64,000 bases of DNA from Ignavibacteria bacterium (GTDB taxonomy: Bacteria > Bacteroidota > Ignavibacteria > Tepidaquicellales > Tepidaquicellaceae): assembly GCA_019187405.1 (NCBI GenBank), contig JABAQZ010000007.1:85367-149366 (forward strand), in the 5' to 3' direction. Below, piece by piece: positions 41,542 to 49,660 of this stretch (within the stretch, counting starts at the first letter, position 1; each line of letters opens with the position of its first letter). The notes under the pieces are model-generated. The model made no database searches, was not told the DNA's origin, and was given only the letters and a program-made list of their open reading frames with translations. Both the position numbers and the translations under genes were made by a program.

Positions 41542-41967
41542 ATGAAACTATTAAACTCAGATAAAAAATATCAGATCAGCGCTGATAAATCGAAACTGGA
41601 TATCAAAGTAATACATAACTTTATTAAAAATTCATACTGGGCAAAAGATCGTCCTTTGAATATTATGAAGAAAGCAATTGAAAATTCATTCTGCTTCGGA
41701 GTTTATTTTAATAAATCTCAAATTGGATTTGCAAGAGTAATAACCGATACTGTTACTTTCGCTTATATTGCAGATGTTTTCATTTTGGAAGAATTCAGAG
41801 GAAAGGGACTCTCCAAAATGTTAATGAAATATATTCTTAATTTTAAAAAGTTCGGTAACATTAAAAGATGGTATCTTGCTACTAAGGACGCACATAAATT
41901 ATATGCAAAATTCGGATTTACATCTTTGAAAGAACCTGAGATTTATATGACATTATCTTTAAACTAA
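41542..41967 (+). CDS. GNAT-family N-acetyltransferase
   Basis: A 141-residue compact GNAT protein. Conserved pieces: SYWAKDRPLNIMKKAIENS, VTDTVTFAYIADVFILEEFRG in the core strand, RGKGLSKMLMKYIL as the acetyl-CoA loop, and LATKDAHKLYAKFGF. This layout is frequent in small soluble acetyltransferases of unknown substrate. Confidence 0.9.
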   Translation: MKLLNSDKKYQISADKSKLDIKVIHNFIKNSYWAKDRPLNIMKKAIENSFCFGVYFNKSQIGFARVITDTVTFAYIADVFILEEFRGKGLSKMLMKYILNFKKFGNIKRWYLATKDAHKLYAKFGFTSLKEPEIYMTLSLN

Positions 41968-42019
41968 TTAGTTGTATGATACGTAAATTGAAACCAGTTT
42001 CAAATAGTATGTGTTAATC

Positions 42020-43312
42020 ATGCAAATGTCATTCTGGAACAGACTTCTATTTTTTACAATCGTTTTTGCAATAGTTTTCGGACTGCAGTATCTGGTTTAC
42101 ATAACATTCAGAAATTACCTGAATAACAGCTTTCCCGAAAAACTAAATCTGAAAACAATCCTTAAAAATTGTTTTCTTCTTTTCAATCTTCCTTATCTCT
42201 ATGTTTTGTTTAATGCGATTACTTCAAATAAAACGCCTGATTTCATACTAAATACCGTGTATAAACCGTTTTACATTTTTCAAAGCGCTGTTATTTTCAT
42301 CGGTTTGTATTTATTGATACTCAAAATCATAAAGCTTCCTTTTTGGGCAATTTTATTTTCTCTTAAGAAAATTTTTGGCAGAGATTCTTTTGACAAATTT
42401 ACTGGAAAAAAACCTGTAAAAACCTTTAACTCGACCAGAAGAGCATTTTTAAAAACTTCGACCATGCTCGTTTCAGGATACGCTTTTACTGGAGCTGCAT
42501 TGGGAATTATTGATAATGATGATTACGAGATAAATAAAATTAATGTTAAGCTGAACAATCTTCCGGAAGAATTAAAAGGAACGACAATTACTCTCGTGAG
42601 TGATATTCATTCCGGTCCATACATGAATGAAAATCTCATGAAAGAATATGCGGATGCAATCAATGAACTGAACTCCGATTTGATATTGATTCCCGGCGAT
42701 CTCACAAACTCAAATGTTTCCGAAGCTATGCCGTTTGCTAATGCTTTTAAAAATTTAAAGGCAAAAAATGGAATTTATGCCTCACTCGGCAATCATGATT
42801 TCTTTTCCGATCCTGATTATATTACCAATGTTGTAAGAAATGAAACTCCCATTAAAATATTAAGAAATGAATTTGATATTCTGAATATAAACTGTAAAGA
42901 ATTGTGCATTATTGGAATTGACGATACCAGACAAAGCGGTGCAAAGCAGGATCGGTTGCTTATGGGAAATCTCGATGCTGTTACAAGTAATGTAAAATTG
43001 AAATTTGCCGAAAAGAATTTAAGATTTGATAACATTCCAAAAGTAACTTTGTTTCATAAGCCGTATTTCTTTGATGAAATCTCAAATAAAAATCTTGATC
43101 TGATACTAAGCGGACATACACATGGAGGGCAAGTAGTACTTGCAAAATTCGGCGACATTAACATTTCTTTCGCAGGTGCAGTAAGCAAATACATCAGCGG
43201 ATTGTATGAATCCGGTAATTCAAAAATGTATGTTTCAAAGGGTATCGGTTCGGTTGCTCTGCCGATAAGACTTAACTGTAAACCGGAACTAACAAAGATT
43301 ACATTAATCTGA
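42020..43312 (+). CDS. membrane-anchored metallophosphoesterase (YkuE-like) with internal twin-arginine motif
   Basis: A protein of about 430 residues. The N-terminal 110 residues hold roughly three membrane helices. Next comes STRRAFLKTS with a hydrophobic stretch, a twin-arginine translocation pattern in the middle of the protein (arginines at 143-144 counting from the upstream GTG at 42011). The catalytic domain has all calcineurin-like motifs: LVSDIHSGP, IPGDLTN, LGNHDF, SGHTHGG. Related enzymes act on phospholipid-linked substrates such as UDP-diacylglucosamine. Possible starts are GTG 42011, ATG 42020 and ATG 42026; none has a clear ribosome-binding site. Catalytic domain outside the membrane is inferred from the Tat-like motif. 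Confidence 0.88.
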   Translation: MQMSFWNRLLFFTIVFAIVFGLQYLVYITFRNYLNNSFPEKLNLKTILKNCFLLFNLPYLYVLFNAITSNKTPDFILNTVYKPFYIFQSAVIFIGLYLLILKIIKLPFWAILFSLKKIFGRDSFDKFTGKKPVKTFNSTRRAFLKTSTMLVSGYAFTGAALGIIDNDDYEINKINVKLNNLPEELKGTTITLVSDIHSGPYMNENLMKEYADAINELNSDLILIPGDLTNSNVSEAMPFANAFKNLKAKNGIYASLGNHDFFSDPDYITNVVRNETPIKILRNEFDILNINCKELCIIGIDDTRQSGAKQDRLLMGNLDAVTSNVKLKFAEKNLRFDNIPKVTLFHKPYFFDEISNKNLDLILSGHTHGGQVVLAKFGDINISFAGAVSKYISGLYESGNSKMYVSKGIGSVALPIRLNCKPELTKITLI

Positions 43313-43327
43313 AAATAATTTTGATTG

Positions 43328-44317
43328 TTAATTCCCTTGCGGAAATCCCGTTGCCGAAAACTTTTCCACTTTATTTTTTACCGGTTCATGAGTCATGATA
43401 AAATCATATACTGCTCCAAGATCTTCTTCAGTACATGTTGAGAATCCTATCCAAGGCATCACAGTATTAAATTCTCCGTCTTTAACTGGAATATTCTGAT
43501 TTTCAGGTAATTGATATGATTTGAATTTTTTTATAAACTCTTCTTTTGTCCAATTGCCAATACCGGTTTCCTTATCAGGAGAAATATTAGATGATTTTAC
43601 ATAACCACCTTTAGGCAAAGGAAATGCTACTCCGCCTGAAAATAATTTTTCTTTTATGAATTCACCTTTTTCCATGGGACTGTGGCAAATCATACAGCTT
43701 CCGGCATAATATGAACCTAATTCTAATTTATTGTTTTTATCAGGTAGTTTTTTAAAATCCGGTTCGGACGGAAGTGTTCTAAATATTAAATTCAAAGGGA
43801 AATTAAAACTATGTTTCGGGGTTTCATTTTTTATTGGTTTCAAAGTTTTGATAAAAGCAATAATGGCATAGATATCCTGTTCATTAAAATTTCTGTAAAA
43901 AGGATACGGCATCATCGGTCCAAGAGCTTCTCCGTCTTTATCCAATCCCATTGTGATTGCTCTGAATATCTCACCGTCAGTCCAGTTTCCCAGTCCTGTT
44001 TCTTTATCGGGTGTAATATTTTTTGCAATTACTAAACCTACCCCTTCGCTAAAATCCTCACCGCCTTTGCCTTCAGATCCCGGTGCAATAGGACCAGTAA
44101 ATTTACTAAAATCCCTTGTTGAATGACAATCCATGCATGCGGCAAATCCGTAAGCAAGATACTTCCCTCTTTCTATCATTTCGGCAGTAGGCGTAATTTT
44201 CAAATCCGGCGGAGGGATTACTTTGGGATATTGTGTCATCATATACACATACCCTCCCACTGCAAGCACTATGATACCTGCAAAAACATAAATAAAGATC
44301 TTAAAAATTTTCTTCAT
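43328..44317 (-). CDS. di-heme cytochrome c, membrane-anchored
   Basis: A 329-residue protein with an N-terminal helix (residues 5-27) acting as signal anchor and two cytochrome c domains. Heme motifs are CMDCH at Cys61 and CMICH at Cys208. Distal Met ligands are likely within GPMMPYPFYRN and NTVMPWIGF. The repeated phrase NITPDKETG(L/I)GNWT occurs after each heme, typical of the cytochrome c domains found in alcohol or sugar dehydrogenase complexes. The redox partner is not nearby. It is convergent with the phosphoesterase gene, 15 bp apart. Confidence 0.92.
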   Translation of the reverse strand: MKKIFKIFIYVFAGIIVLAVGGYVYMMTQYPKVIPPPDLKITPTAEMIERGKYLAYGFAACMDCHSTRDFSKFTGPIAPGSEGKGGEDFSEGVGLVIAKNITPDKETGLGNWTDGEIFRAITMGLDKDGEALGPMMPYPFYRNFNEQDIYAIIAFIKTLKPIKNETPKHSFNFPLNLIFRTLPSEPDFKKLPDKNNKLELGSYYAGSCMICHSPMEKGEFIKEKLFSGGVAFPLPKGGYVKSSNISPDKETGIGNWTKEEFIKKFKSYQLPENQNIPVKDGEFNTVMPWIGFSTCTEEDLGAVYDFIMTHEPVKNKVEKFSATGFPQGN

Positions 44318-44450
44318 AATTTTTTTTAAGTAGTTACAAAAAATATTACTATTTTATTGTTTAATTCTTATGTTTATTCAAATTTATTAATTAGTGATAT
44401 TTGTGAAAATTATAATATTTTACAAATAAAAAAAATATATTTTTCGAAAA

Positions 44451-45041
44451 TTGAAAATTCTCTTTGCATCAAACAACATTCACAAAATTAAAGAAGTAAA
44501 ATCCATTCTGATAAATCTAAAAGATATTGAAATACTTTCTCCTTCTGATTTCGGATTGAAAACAAACATTGCGGAAACCGGAAGTTCACTTGAAGAAAAT
44601 GCTTTGATAAAAGCAAAATCAATATACAATTTACTTGGTATTCCTGCATTGGCAGATGATACCGGACTCTTTGTTAATGCTCTCGATGGCGAACCCGGAG
44701 TGCATTCTGCAAGATATGCTGGGGAAAATTCCGATTATGAAAAAAATAATTTAAAACTATTAAAATTGCTGAATTCCGTGAAGGAAGAAAAGAGAATCGC
44801 TCATTTTAAAACTGTTCTTTGCTTATATAAAAGTAAAAATGAATATAATTTCTTTGAAGGAATTTGCGAAGGTAAGATCCTGGCGAGATCAAAAGGAAGT
44901 AATGGTTTCGGTTATGACTCTTTGTTTCTTCCTTCCGGAAGTATTCTAACTTTTGCCGAAATGTCAGAATTACAAAAAAATGATATCTCTCATAGAAGAA
45001 AATCACTGGAAAAACTCAAAAATCACCTTCTGAAAAAATAA
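44451..45041 (+). CDS. rdgB: XTP/dITP diphosphatase (non-canonical purine NTP pyrophosphatase)
   Basis: A 196-residue HAM1/RdgB enzyme that hydrolyses dITP and XTP to prevent their incorporation. Motifs: ILFASNNIHKIKEVKSIL, LADDTGLFVNALDGEPGVHSA-type active site, GSNGFGYDSLFLP and LQKNDISHRRKSL. Start is TTG at 44451, decided by the family N-terminus MKILFASNN; no upstream ATG or GTG is in frame. Length is normal. Confidence 0.95.
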   Translation: MKILFASNNIHKIKEVKSILINLKDIEILSPSDFGLKTNIAETGSSLEENALIKAKSIYNLLGIPALADDTGLFVNALDGEPGVHSARYAGENSDYEKNNLKLLKLLNSVKEEKRIAHFKTVLCLYKSKNEYNFFEGICEGKILARSKGSNGFGYDSLFLPSGSILTFAEMSELQKNDISHRRKSLEKLKNHLLKK

Positions 45042-45120
45042 AAACTGTTTTAATTGTTCTATTTGTTTGGCGTATGTATTTTTTCATTGACTTTGAAATA
45101 TGATATATATATATCAAAAA

Positions 45121-45126
45121 AAGGAG
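45121..45126 (+). promoter_or_regulatory. ribosome-binding site deciding the start of the small exported protein
   Basis: AAGGAG lies 6 bases before the ATG at 45133. It is one of few clear Shine-Dalgarno sequences in the window and favours 45133 over the in-frame ATG at 45100, which has only AT-rich sequence before it. Confidence 0.75.
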
Positions 45127-45132
45127 AATGGC

Positions 45133-45483
45133 ATGAAAAATACATTTGGTTTACTCATCTTTGTATTAATTATTGTTTCTCTTTCCCTTGATGATTATGT
45201 TCCCCTCACTGAAAAATCATTTCCAACTGTAAATAAAAATTCTCAAATTCACAATAAATTAATACTTAATCAAAATCCATATCCATTAGCACTGTGCTGC
45301 AATAATATGGATCCAAGGGAAAGCACAGGTCAGGAATGGTATATAAAATGTTCGGAAACTAATAATATATTTATCGACAGTACTTGTTGTGTAAATATTT
45401 GGGCATATTATAATTACAACAATCCTCCCGCTTCTATGCCCTGCAATTTGATATTTTATTTATGCCCAGAAGAATTTCAATAA
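45133..45483 (+). CDS. small Cys-containing exported protein, unknown
   Basis: With the start at 45133 the protein has 116 residues. It has a signal-like N-terminus (MKNTFGLLIFVLIIVSLSL) and seven cysteines in the mature half, including two CC pairs (LALCCNN, STCCVN) and closing CNLIFYLCPEE. No family recognised. The Cys spacing suggests disulfide bonding outside the cytoplasm. It lies 33 bp before a T9SS-sorted protein gene, and the two probably share a transcript. Confidence 0.65.
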   Translation: MKNTFGLLIFVLIIVSLSLDDYVPLTEKSFPTVNKNSQIHNKLILNQNPYPLALCCNNMDPRESTGQEWYIKCSETNNIFIDSTCCVNIWAYYNYNNPPASMPCNLIFYLCPEEFQ

Positions 45484-45505
45484 TTATAAAAATTTTAAAA
45501 CTCGT

Positions 45506-45511
45506 AGGAGG
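45506..45511 (+). promoter_or_regulatory. strong ribosome-binding site of the YCF48-type gene
   Basis: AGGAGG lies 5 bases before the ATG at 45517, a canonical Shine-Dalgarno sequence in a genome where most genes show none. Confidence 0.8.
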
Positions 45512-45516
45512 TTTAT

Positions 45517-46848
45517 ATGAAATCAATAAAACTAAACATAATTAAGTTCATTTCCAAAATTTTTATTCCTGCAATTTCCGTTGCACAATTATTTTTTGTA
45601 TTTAATACAAATGTTTTTTCACAAACATACTCATGGTACAGAATTCCAAATTCTCCGTTTTCTTTTCCGGGTTTTTCTGATGTATGTTTTATTAATGAAA
45701 ATACCGGCTGGATAACAACTTATAACGGAATATTATTCAGAACAAATAATGCAGGAGCAAACTGGACAAAGTTAGATTCAATTTTTATAGGTGATTTTTA
45801 TGGTGTGCAATTCATAAATGAAAATACGGGATTTGTATGCTCTTTCAATTCAGCTTATGTTTTATTAAAAACAACAAACGGAGGATTAGATCTTTTTAAA
45901 GTTGATTTACCAAATCCTGCTCCACAAGGTATCGAATCAATTCATGCTTTGAATGAAAACTTCATTTACGGATGCGGAAGATCTGACGGCTATCCCAATT
46001 TTATTAAAAGTTCCGACGGAGGGAACAACTGGCAGACTAAAGACATGAGCCAATATGCAAATACTCTCGATGATATACATTTCATTAATGAAAATACCGG
46101 AATAATCTCTGGAGGTATCGGCAGTCAGCCCGAATACAGAGGCTCGATTATATTGCAGACAACAGACGGCGGAAACAACTGGTCTGTAAAATACCTGGGT
46201 GGAAGGAACAGAGAAACCGGGAAAAGAATTTGTTTTGTAAATAATTCTACCGGGTTTGTTTCTCTAGAAAGGATTGTATATCAGGAAAGATATTTTATCA
46301 AAACTACTGACGGCGGCTCAACATGGATACAGATTCTTCTGCCCTTTCCCGGAATGATTACTCAGGGAATCGGATTCATTAATTCAACCACAGGTTGGAT
46401 AGGCGGAGATATGGAAAATACCATTGGAACAACAGATGGTGGATTGACCTGGTTTAATTCTAATATCGGAACAAACGTTCACCGCTTTCAAATGTTTGGA
46501 GATACTTTAGGATTTGCTGCAAGCCAGTATATTTACAAGTATGGCATATCGACAGGTATATCATTCTTAAATTCTGAAACTCCGGTTAATTTCCGTCTTC
46601 ACCAAAATTATCCCAATCCGTTTAACCCTGTAACGAAAATTAAGTTTGATGTCTTTAAAACTTCAAATGTATCTATTAAAGTATTTGATAACCTCGGAAA
46701 AGAAACTGCTGTTTTACTAAATCAAAAGCATTTGCCGGGTTCTTATGAAATTGAATTTGATGGAAGCAAACTTGGCAGTGGTATTTATTTTTACCAACTT
46801 GAAGCGGATAATTTTCAAGATGTTAAAAAAATGATTTTAATCAGATAA
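45517..46848 (+). CDS. secreted YCF48/BNR-repeat protein with T9SS type A sorting domain
   Basis: A 443-residue exported protein. A hydrophobic signal (residues 10-35) precedes about six beta-propeller blades with repeats of the form FINENTGW/F followed by TTDGGxNW (for example SSDGGNNWQTK, QTTDGGNNWSVK, KTTDGGSTWIQ), characteristic of YCF48/BNR photosystem-assembly-like propellers. The last 80 residues are a canonical T9SS type A domain: QNYPNPFNPVTKIKF, VFDNLGKE, LGSGIYFYQLEA, ending MILIR. Secretion through the type IX system to the cell surface or medium is inferred. Ligand unknown. Followed by a terminator. Confidence 0.92.
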   Translation: MKSIKLNIIKFISKIFIPAISVAQLFFVFNTNVFSQTYSWYRIPNSPFSFPGFSDVCFINENTGWITTYNGILFRTNNAGANWTKLDSIFIGDFYGVQFINENTGFVCSFNSAYVLLKTTNGGLDLFKVDLPNPAPQGIESIHALNENFIYGCGRSDGYPNFIKSSDGGNNWQTKDMSQYANTLDDIHFINENTGIISGGIGSQPEYRGSIILQTTDGGNNWSVKYLGGRNRETGKRICFVNNSTGFVSLERIVYQERYFIKTTDGGSTWIQILLPFPGMITQGIGFINSTTGWIGGDMENTIGTTDGGLTWFNSNIGTNVHRFQMFGDTLGFAASQYIYKYGISTGISFLNSETPVNFRLHQNYPNPFNPVTKIKFDVFKTSNVSIKVFDNLGKETAVLLNQKHLPGSYEIEFDGSKLGSGIYFYQLEADNFQDVKKMILIR

Positions 46849-46863
46849 ACTTTAAATCAAAAC

Positions 46864-46899
46864 AAAAAGCCCGTAAAATCTTTTCTCGCGGGCTTTTTG
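46864..46899 (+). terminator. intrinsic terminator after the YCF48-type gene
   Basis: A 10-bp stem, AAAAAGCCCG paired with CGGGCTTTTT, with a 15-base loop, 16 bp after the stop. The flanking A and T runs would let it act on both strands. Confidence 0.9.
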
Positions 46900-46959
46900 T
46901 ATATAACACCATTGAGTAACTTCTCCCAATAATTGAAAATAATCAATTGACCTGCCACA

Positions 46960-47044
46960 ACAAATTAAACATCAAACATCAAACATCGAACATTGAAAAC
47001 TAAACATTAATAATAAAACATTGAACATTGAAAATTGAAAATTG
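46960..47044. repeat. second heptanucleotide tandem array, degenerate
   Basis: Twelve 7-bp units in fixed phase: AAACATC three times, then GAACATT, GAAAACT, AAACATT, AATAATA, AAACATT, GAACATT and GAAAATT twice, preceded by one weak unit. The array ends 5 bp from the 3' end of the tRNA-Arg gene. The unit differs from the AACTATT array near base 431, but the period and A/T bias match. Confidence 0.85.
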
Positions 47045-47049
47045 TTCAG

Positions 47050-47121
47050 TACCCCGTAGAAGATTCGAACTTCTAAAAGCAGATCCGTAGTCTGCTGGTT
47101 TATCCATTAGCCTAACGGGGC
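47050..47121 (-). tRNA. tRNA-Arg (anticodon ACG)
   Basis: A 72-nt cloverleaf on the minus strand. The acceptor stem GCCCCGT pairs with ACGGGGT (first pair G-U). The anticodon stem is GCAGA/TCTGC with loop CTACGGA, giving anticodon ACG, which after A-to-I editing reads CGU, CGC and CGA. The T stem-loop is AGAAG TTCGAAT CTTCT. The D stem has one mismatch. No CCA is encoded. Confidence 0.93.
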
Positions 47122-47184
47122 ATTTTAGTGCAAATTACTTTTTAATACAAATAATTTAAAGTAACTTCATGCAGCACATTAATA

Positions 47185-47219
47185 CAAAAAAAAACCCGGA
47201 TAAATAAATACTCCCGGGC
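47185..47219 (-). terminator. intrinsic terminator of the sigma factor gene
   Basis: On the minus strand a CCCGG/CCGGG stem with a 14-base AT-rich loop is followed by a run of T (the A-run at 47186-47194). It lies 25 bp after the sigma factor stop and 64 bp before the tRNA-Arg gene. Confidence 0.85.
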
Positions 47220-47243
47220 TTTTATAATTCTGGTAAAGTAAAT

Positions 47244-48101
47244 CTATTGTCCTAAATAAGCTTTCAGCGCTTTGCTTCTGGAAGCCTGTCGTAATCTTCT
47301 TATTGCTTTCTCTTTTATCTGTCTGACTCTTTCCCGTGTCAGTTTGTATTTATCTCCTATTTCCTCAAGCGTCAAGGGATTTTCCTTTTCGAGCCCGTAA
47401 TAGAGTTTTACAACTTCCTTTTCTCTTTGAGAAAGAGTATCGAGAGCTCTGTCAATTTCAATTCTCAATGAATCTTTCAACAGTGAAATGTCAGGCATCT
47501 TTTCCTGCTTGTCAGGCATGATGTCAATCAGCTTCGTATCATCGCCGTGAATGCTCGGCGCATCCATGGATACGTGGCCACCCGAATTTTTAAGCGTCTC
47601 TTGAACTTCATAAACGCTCATGTCGAGTTTCTCAGCAATCTCGAGCACATTTGGCACTCTCTCGTTTTTCTGTTCGAGCTCGCTGATTGTTTTTGCAATC
47701 TTACTCTTTTGCTGAACTATGTTCAAAGGAAGTCTTACAACTCTTGACTGCTCTGCCAATGCCTGTAGAATTGACTGCCTTATCCACCATACGGCATAAG
47801 AAATGAACTTAAAACCTCTTGTCTCGTCAAATTTCTTTGCTGCTTTTATTAATCCGAGATTACCTTCATTAATAAGATCATTCAATGATAGCCCCTGATT
47901 CTGATACTGCTTTGCAACGCTGACAACGAATCTAAGGTTTGCCTTTACAAGCAAATCAAGAGCTCTTTTGTCGCCCTTTTTAATCCTCTTTGCACAATCA
48001 ATTTCCTGATCGACTGTAAGCGGAACTGTCTTACTGATTTCCTTTAGATAAATGTCGGTTGATTGGTTTTCACGACTTGTGTACTGTTTTCCTAATTTCA
48101 T
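47244..48101 (-). CDS. rpoD: primary RNA polymerase sigma factor (RpoD/SigA type)
   Basis: A 285-residue group 1-like sigma-70 factor without region 1.1 or the non-conserved region, as in Bacteroidota and relatives. Region 1.2 begins [14 protein letters not shown]. Region 2 has [35 protein letters not shown] and [17 protein letters not shown]. Region 3 follows VRLPLN. Region 4 has [21 protein letters not shown] as the -35 helix-turn-helix. It starts 3 bp after the PIN-domain gene, so both are on one transcript. Confidence 0.95.
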   Translation of the reverse strand: MKLGKQYTSRENQSTDIYLKEISKTVPLTVDQEIDCAKRIKKGDKRALDLLVKANLRFVVSVAKQYQNQGLSLNDLINEGNLGLIKAAKKFDETRGFKFISYAVWWIRQSILQALAEQSRVVRLPLNIVQQKSKIAKTISELEQKNERVPNVLEIAEKLDMSVYEVQETLKNSGGHVSMDAPSIHGDDTKLIDIMPDKQEKMPDISLLKDSLRIEIDRALDTLSQREKEVVKLYYGLEKENPLTLEEIGDKYKLTRERVRQIKEKAIRRLRQASRSKALKAYLGQ

Positions 48102-48104
48102 TAT

Positions 48105-48566
48105 TTAAAGAATTTTAGCTTTTCTTAAGATTTCTTCACTAGAAGAATTATGCAAAATTAATTTTTTATTTATTAATTGTAAACCTACAATATCCGAATA
48201 CTTCAGATATTTTTTTTCATTCAAAGCCAGCACCGGAAGTCTTGCTTGAATGCAGAGAGACATGACGACAGCATCCCTGAAGTTAATCCGCAGCTTATTT
48301 GCTTTAATTTTTTTGACTGTTTCCGAAATCCCCAGTGAGTATCTAAAAGGAATGCCGAGTATGTTTATATCTGAAAACGATTTTTTTGCCATTTCAATTT
48401 CAGTCTTTGTGTTACAATCTTCTAACAACTCCGCTGCATTAATTACGGATGTAAAACACTCAAACATTTCTTTGCACTTATTCACAATACCCGATTTGTC
48501 GTTCAGAAACAGATTGTGCCTCAAAACATCCGTGTCTAAAAATAATTCAAATCTTCGTTTCAGCAC
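48105..48566 (-). CDS. PIN-domain protein (VapC-like), no antitoxin seen
   Basis: A 153-residue PIN-like nuclease candidate. Acidic positions fit the fold: FLDTDVL near the N-terminus, SVINAAELLED (Glu), and NFRDAVVMSLC with Asp in the third position, then LPVLALNEKKYLKYSDI in the last strand, typical of VapC-type PIN proteins. The upstream gap (48567-48713) has no ORF for an antitoxin. It is followed after 3 bp by rpoD. It could be an RNase or a PIN relic; activity is not shown. Confidence 0.7.
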   Translation of the reverse strand: MLKRRFELFLDTDVLRHNLFLNDKSGIVNKCKEMFECFTSVINAAELLEDCNTKTEIEMAKKSFSDINILGIPFRYSLGISETVKKIKANKLRINFRDAVVMSLCIQARLPVLALNEKKYLKYSDIVGLQLINKKLILHNSSSEEILRKAKIL

Positions 48567-48604
48567 TTAATCTCCTTTAACAATTTACTTTAATTTCAAT
48601 TAAA

Positions 48605-48636
48605 ACAAAAAACCCGCAGATTTATCAACGGGCTTT
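48605..48636 (-). terminator. terminator after rplW, closing the ribosomal-protein operon
   Basis: On the minus strand CCCG, a 12-base loop and CGGG are followed by TTTTTTGTTTT. The stem is short (4 G-C pairs with partial extension) but the position, 78 bp after rplW and before the PIN gene, and the T-run support termination. Confidence 0.65.
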
Positions 48637-48713
48637 TCATCAAAATTAATATTATAAAATTTGCAGCAAATTTTTCCGTGAAGCTGAATTTAAAATGTGA
48701 AATACTATTTCTC

Positions 48714-49010
48714 TTACTCTACTGTTCCGAGAAAATCTATCTTATCTTCTTTGTGAAGCGTAACAATTGCTTTCTTCCTGTCTGCTCTATAGCCTTCAAA
48801 TCTTCCTTTCTTTGTCATCTGTGATTTTCTTTTGCCTTTGCTGGTTATTGTATTCACGCCGATTACTCTAACGTTAAATTTTTTCTCGACAGCTCGTGCA
48901 ATTTCTATTTTATTACTGTTCTTATTAACTTCAAAAGCATATTTGTTCAGAGTTTCCTGAGCAGTCGTATTTTTTTCTGTAATTAACGGTCTTATTAAAA
49001 CTGATTTCAT
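48714..49010 (-). CDS. rplW: 50S ribosomal protein L23
   Basis: A 98-residue L23, which lines the exit tunnel and docks trigger factor and SRP. Motifs: SVLIRPLITEKNT at the N-terminus, YAFEVNKNSNKIEIARAVEKKF, and VITSKGKRKSQMTKKG-like basic loop. In nearly all bacteria rplB follows rplW directly; here it is replaced by a 147-bp gap with a terminator and then a PIN gene. Confidence 0.96.
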   Translation of the reverse strand: MKSVLIRPLITEKNTTAQETLNKYAFEVNKNSNKIEIARAVEKKFNVRVIGVNTITSKGKRKSQMTKKGRFEGYRADRKKAIVTLHKEDKIDFLGTVE

Positions 49011-49028
49011 ATTTTAGATTTAATCTCT

Positions 49029-49658
49029 TTAGTTAATAAAGCTTTTGCAAAGCTTTTCTACCGCCGATTTCTGCATAAGTATAAGCTTATTATTCAGCAG
49101 ATCATAAGTAGCGGCTTTATCCGAAATCATTACATTCAGCTTTTCCAGATTTCTGCCTGATTTATACACGTTGTCATTTTTATCGCCAAGCAGCAAGAGA
49201 GTTTTAATTTCATTCGCTTCAAGCGACTTTAAAATATTAGACAAATCTTTTGTTTTCGGAGATTCAAAAGTAAAATCTTCTACTATCTTAATCTGGTTTT
49301 CTTTGGCTTTAATGCTTAGAGCGCTTTTTCGGGCAATCCTTGCAGCTTGTTTAGGCAGCTTCAGCTTGTAAGTATGCGGTTTCGGTCCGAATATATTACC
49401 ACCGCCAACCATAAGAGGTGATCTACTTGTTCCTCTTCTTGCATTACCAGTGCCTTTTTGTCTGAAGGGTTTTTTGCCTCCGCCTCTAACCTCGCTTCTA
49501 CCTTTAGTCTTGTGTGTACCTTGTCTTTGATTTGATAAATATGTTCTCACAGACTGATATATCAAATGGTGATTAGGCTCTATTGAAAATATTTCATCCG
49601 GAAGATTTATGGTTTGACCCGAATCCGAACCGTCAAGCTTATAAACTTTTAATTCCAT
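49029..49658 (-). CDS. rplD: 50S ribosomal protein L4
   Basis: A 209-residue L4. The tunnel loop is visible as RQGTHKTKGRSEVRGGGKKP followed by FRQKGTGNARRGTSRSP and GGGNIFGPKPHTY. Its rplC neighbour ends 2 bp upstream. In enterobacteria L4 represses the S10 operon; no matching leader hairpin was found here. Confidence 0.96.
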   Translation of the reverse strand: MELKVYKLDGSDSGQTINLPDEIFSIEPNHHLIYQSVRTYLSNQRQGTHKTKGRSEVRGGGKKPFRQKGTGNARRGTSRSPLMVGGGNIFGPKPHTYKLKLPKQAARIARKSALSIKAKENQIKIVEDFTFESPKTKDLSNILKSLEANEIKTLLLLGDKNDNVYKSGRNLEKLNVMISDKAATYDLLNNKLILMQKSAVEKLCKSFIN

Positions 49659-49660
49659 TA

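Noticed and set aside
45086..45114. TTGACT followed by TATATC as a promoter before the small exported gene
   Set aside because: The -10 candidate would leave no room for a transcription start before the ribosome-binding site, and the ATAT run is low complexity.
45100..45132. Upstream ATG for the small exported protein
   Set aside because: The ATG at 45133 has an AAGGAG site and gives a clean signal peptide; the upstream extension (MIYIYQKKENG) is AT-repeat sequence.
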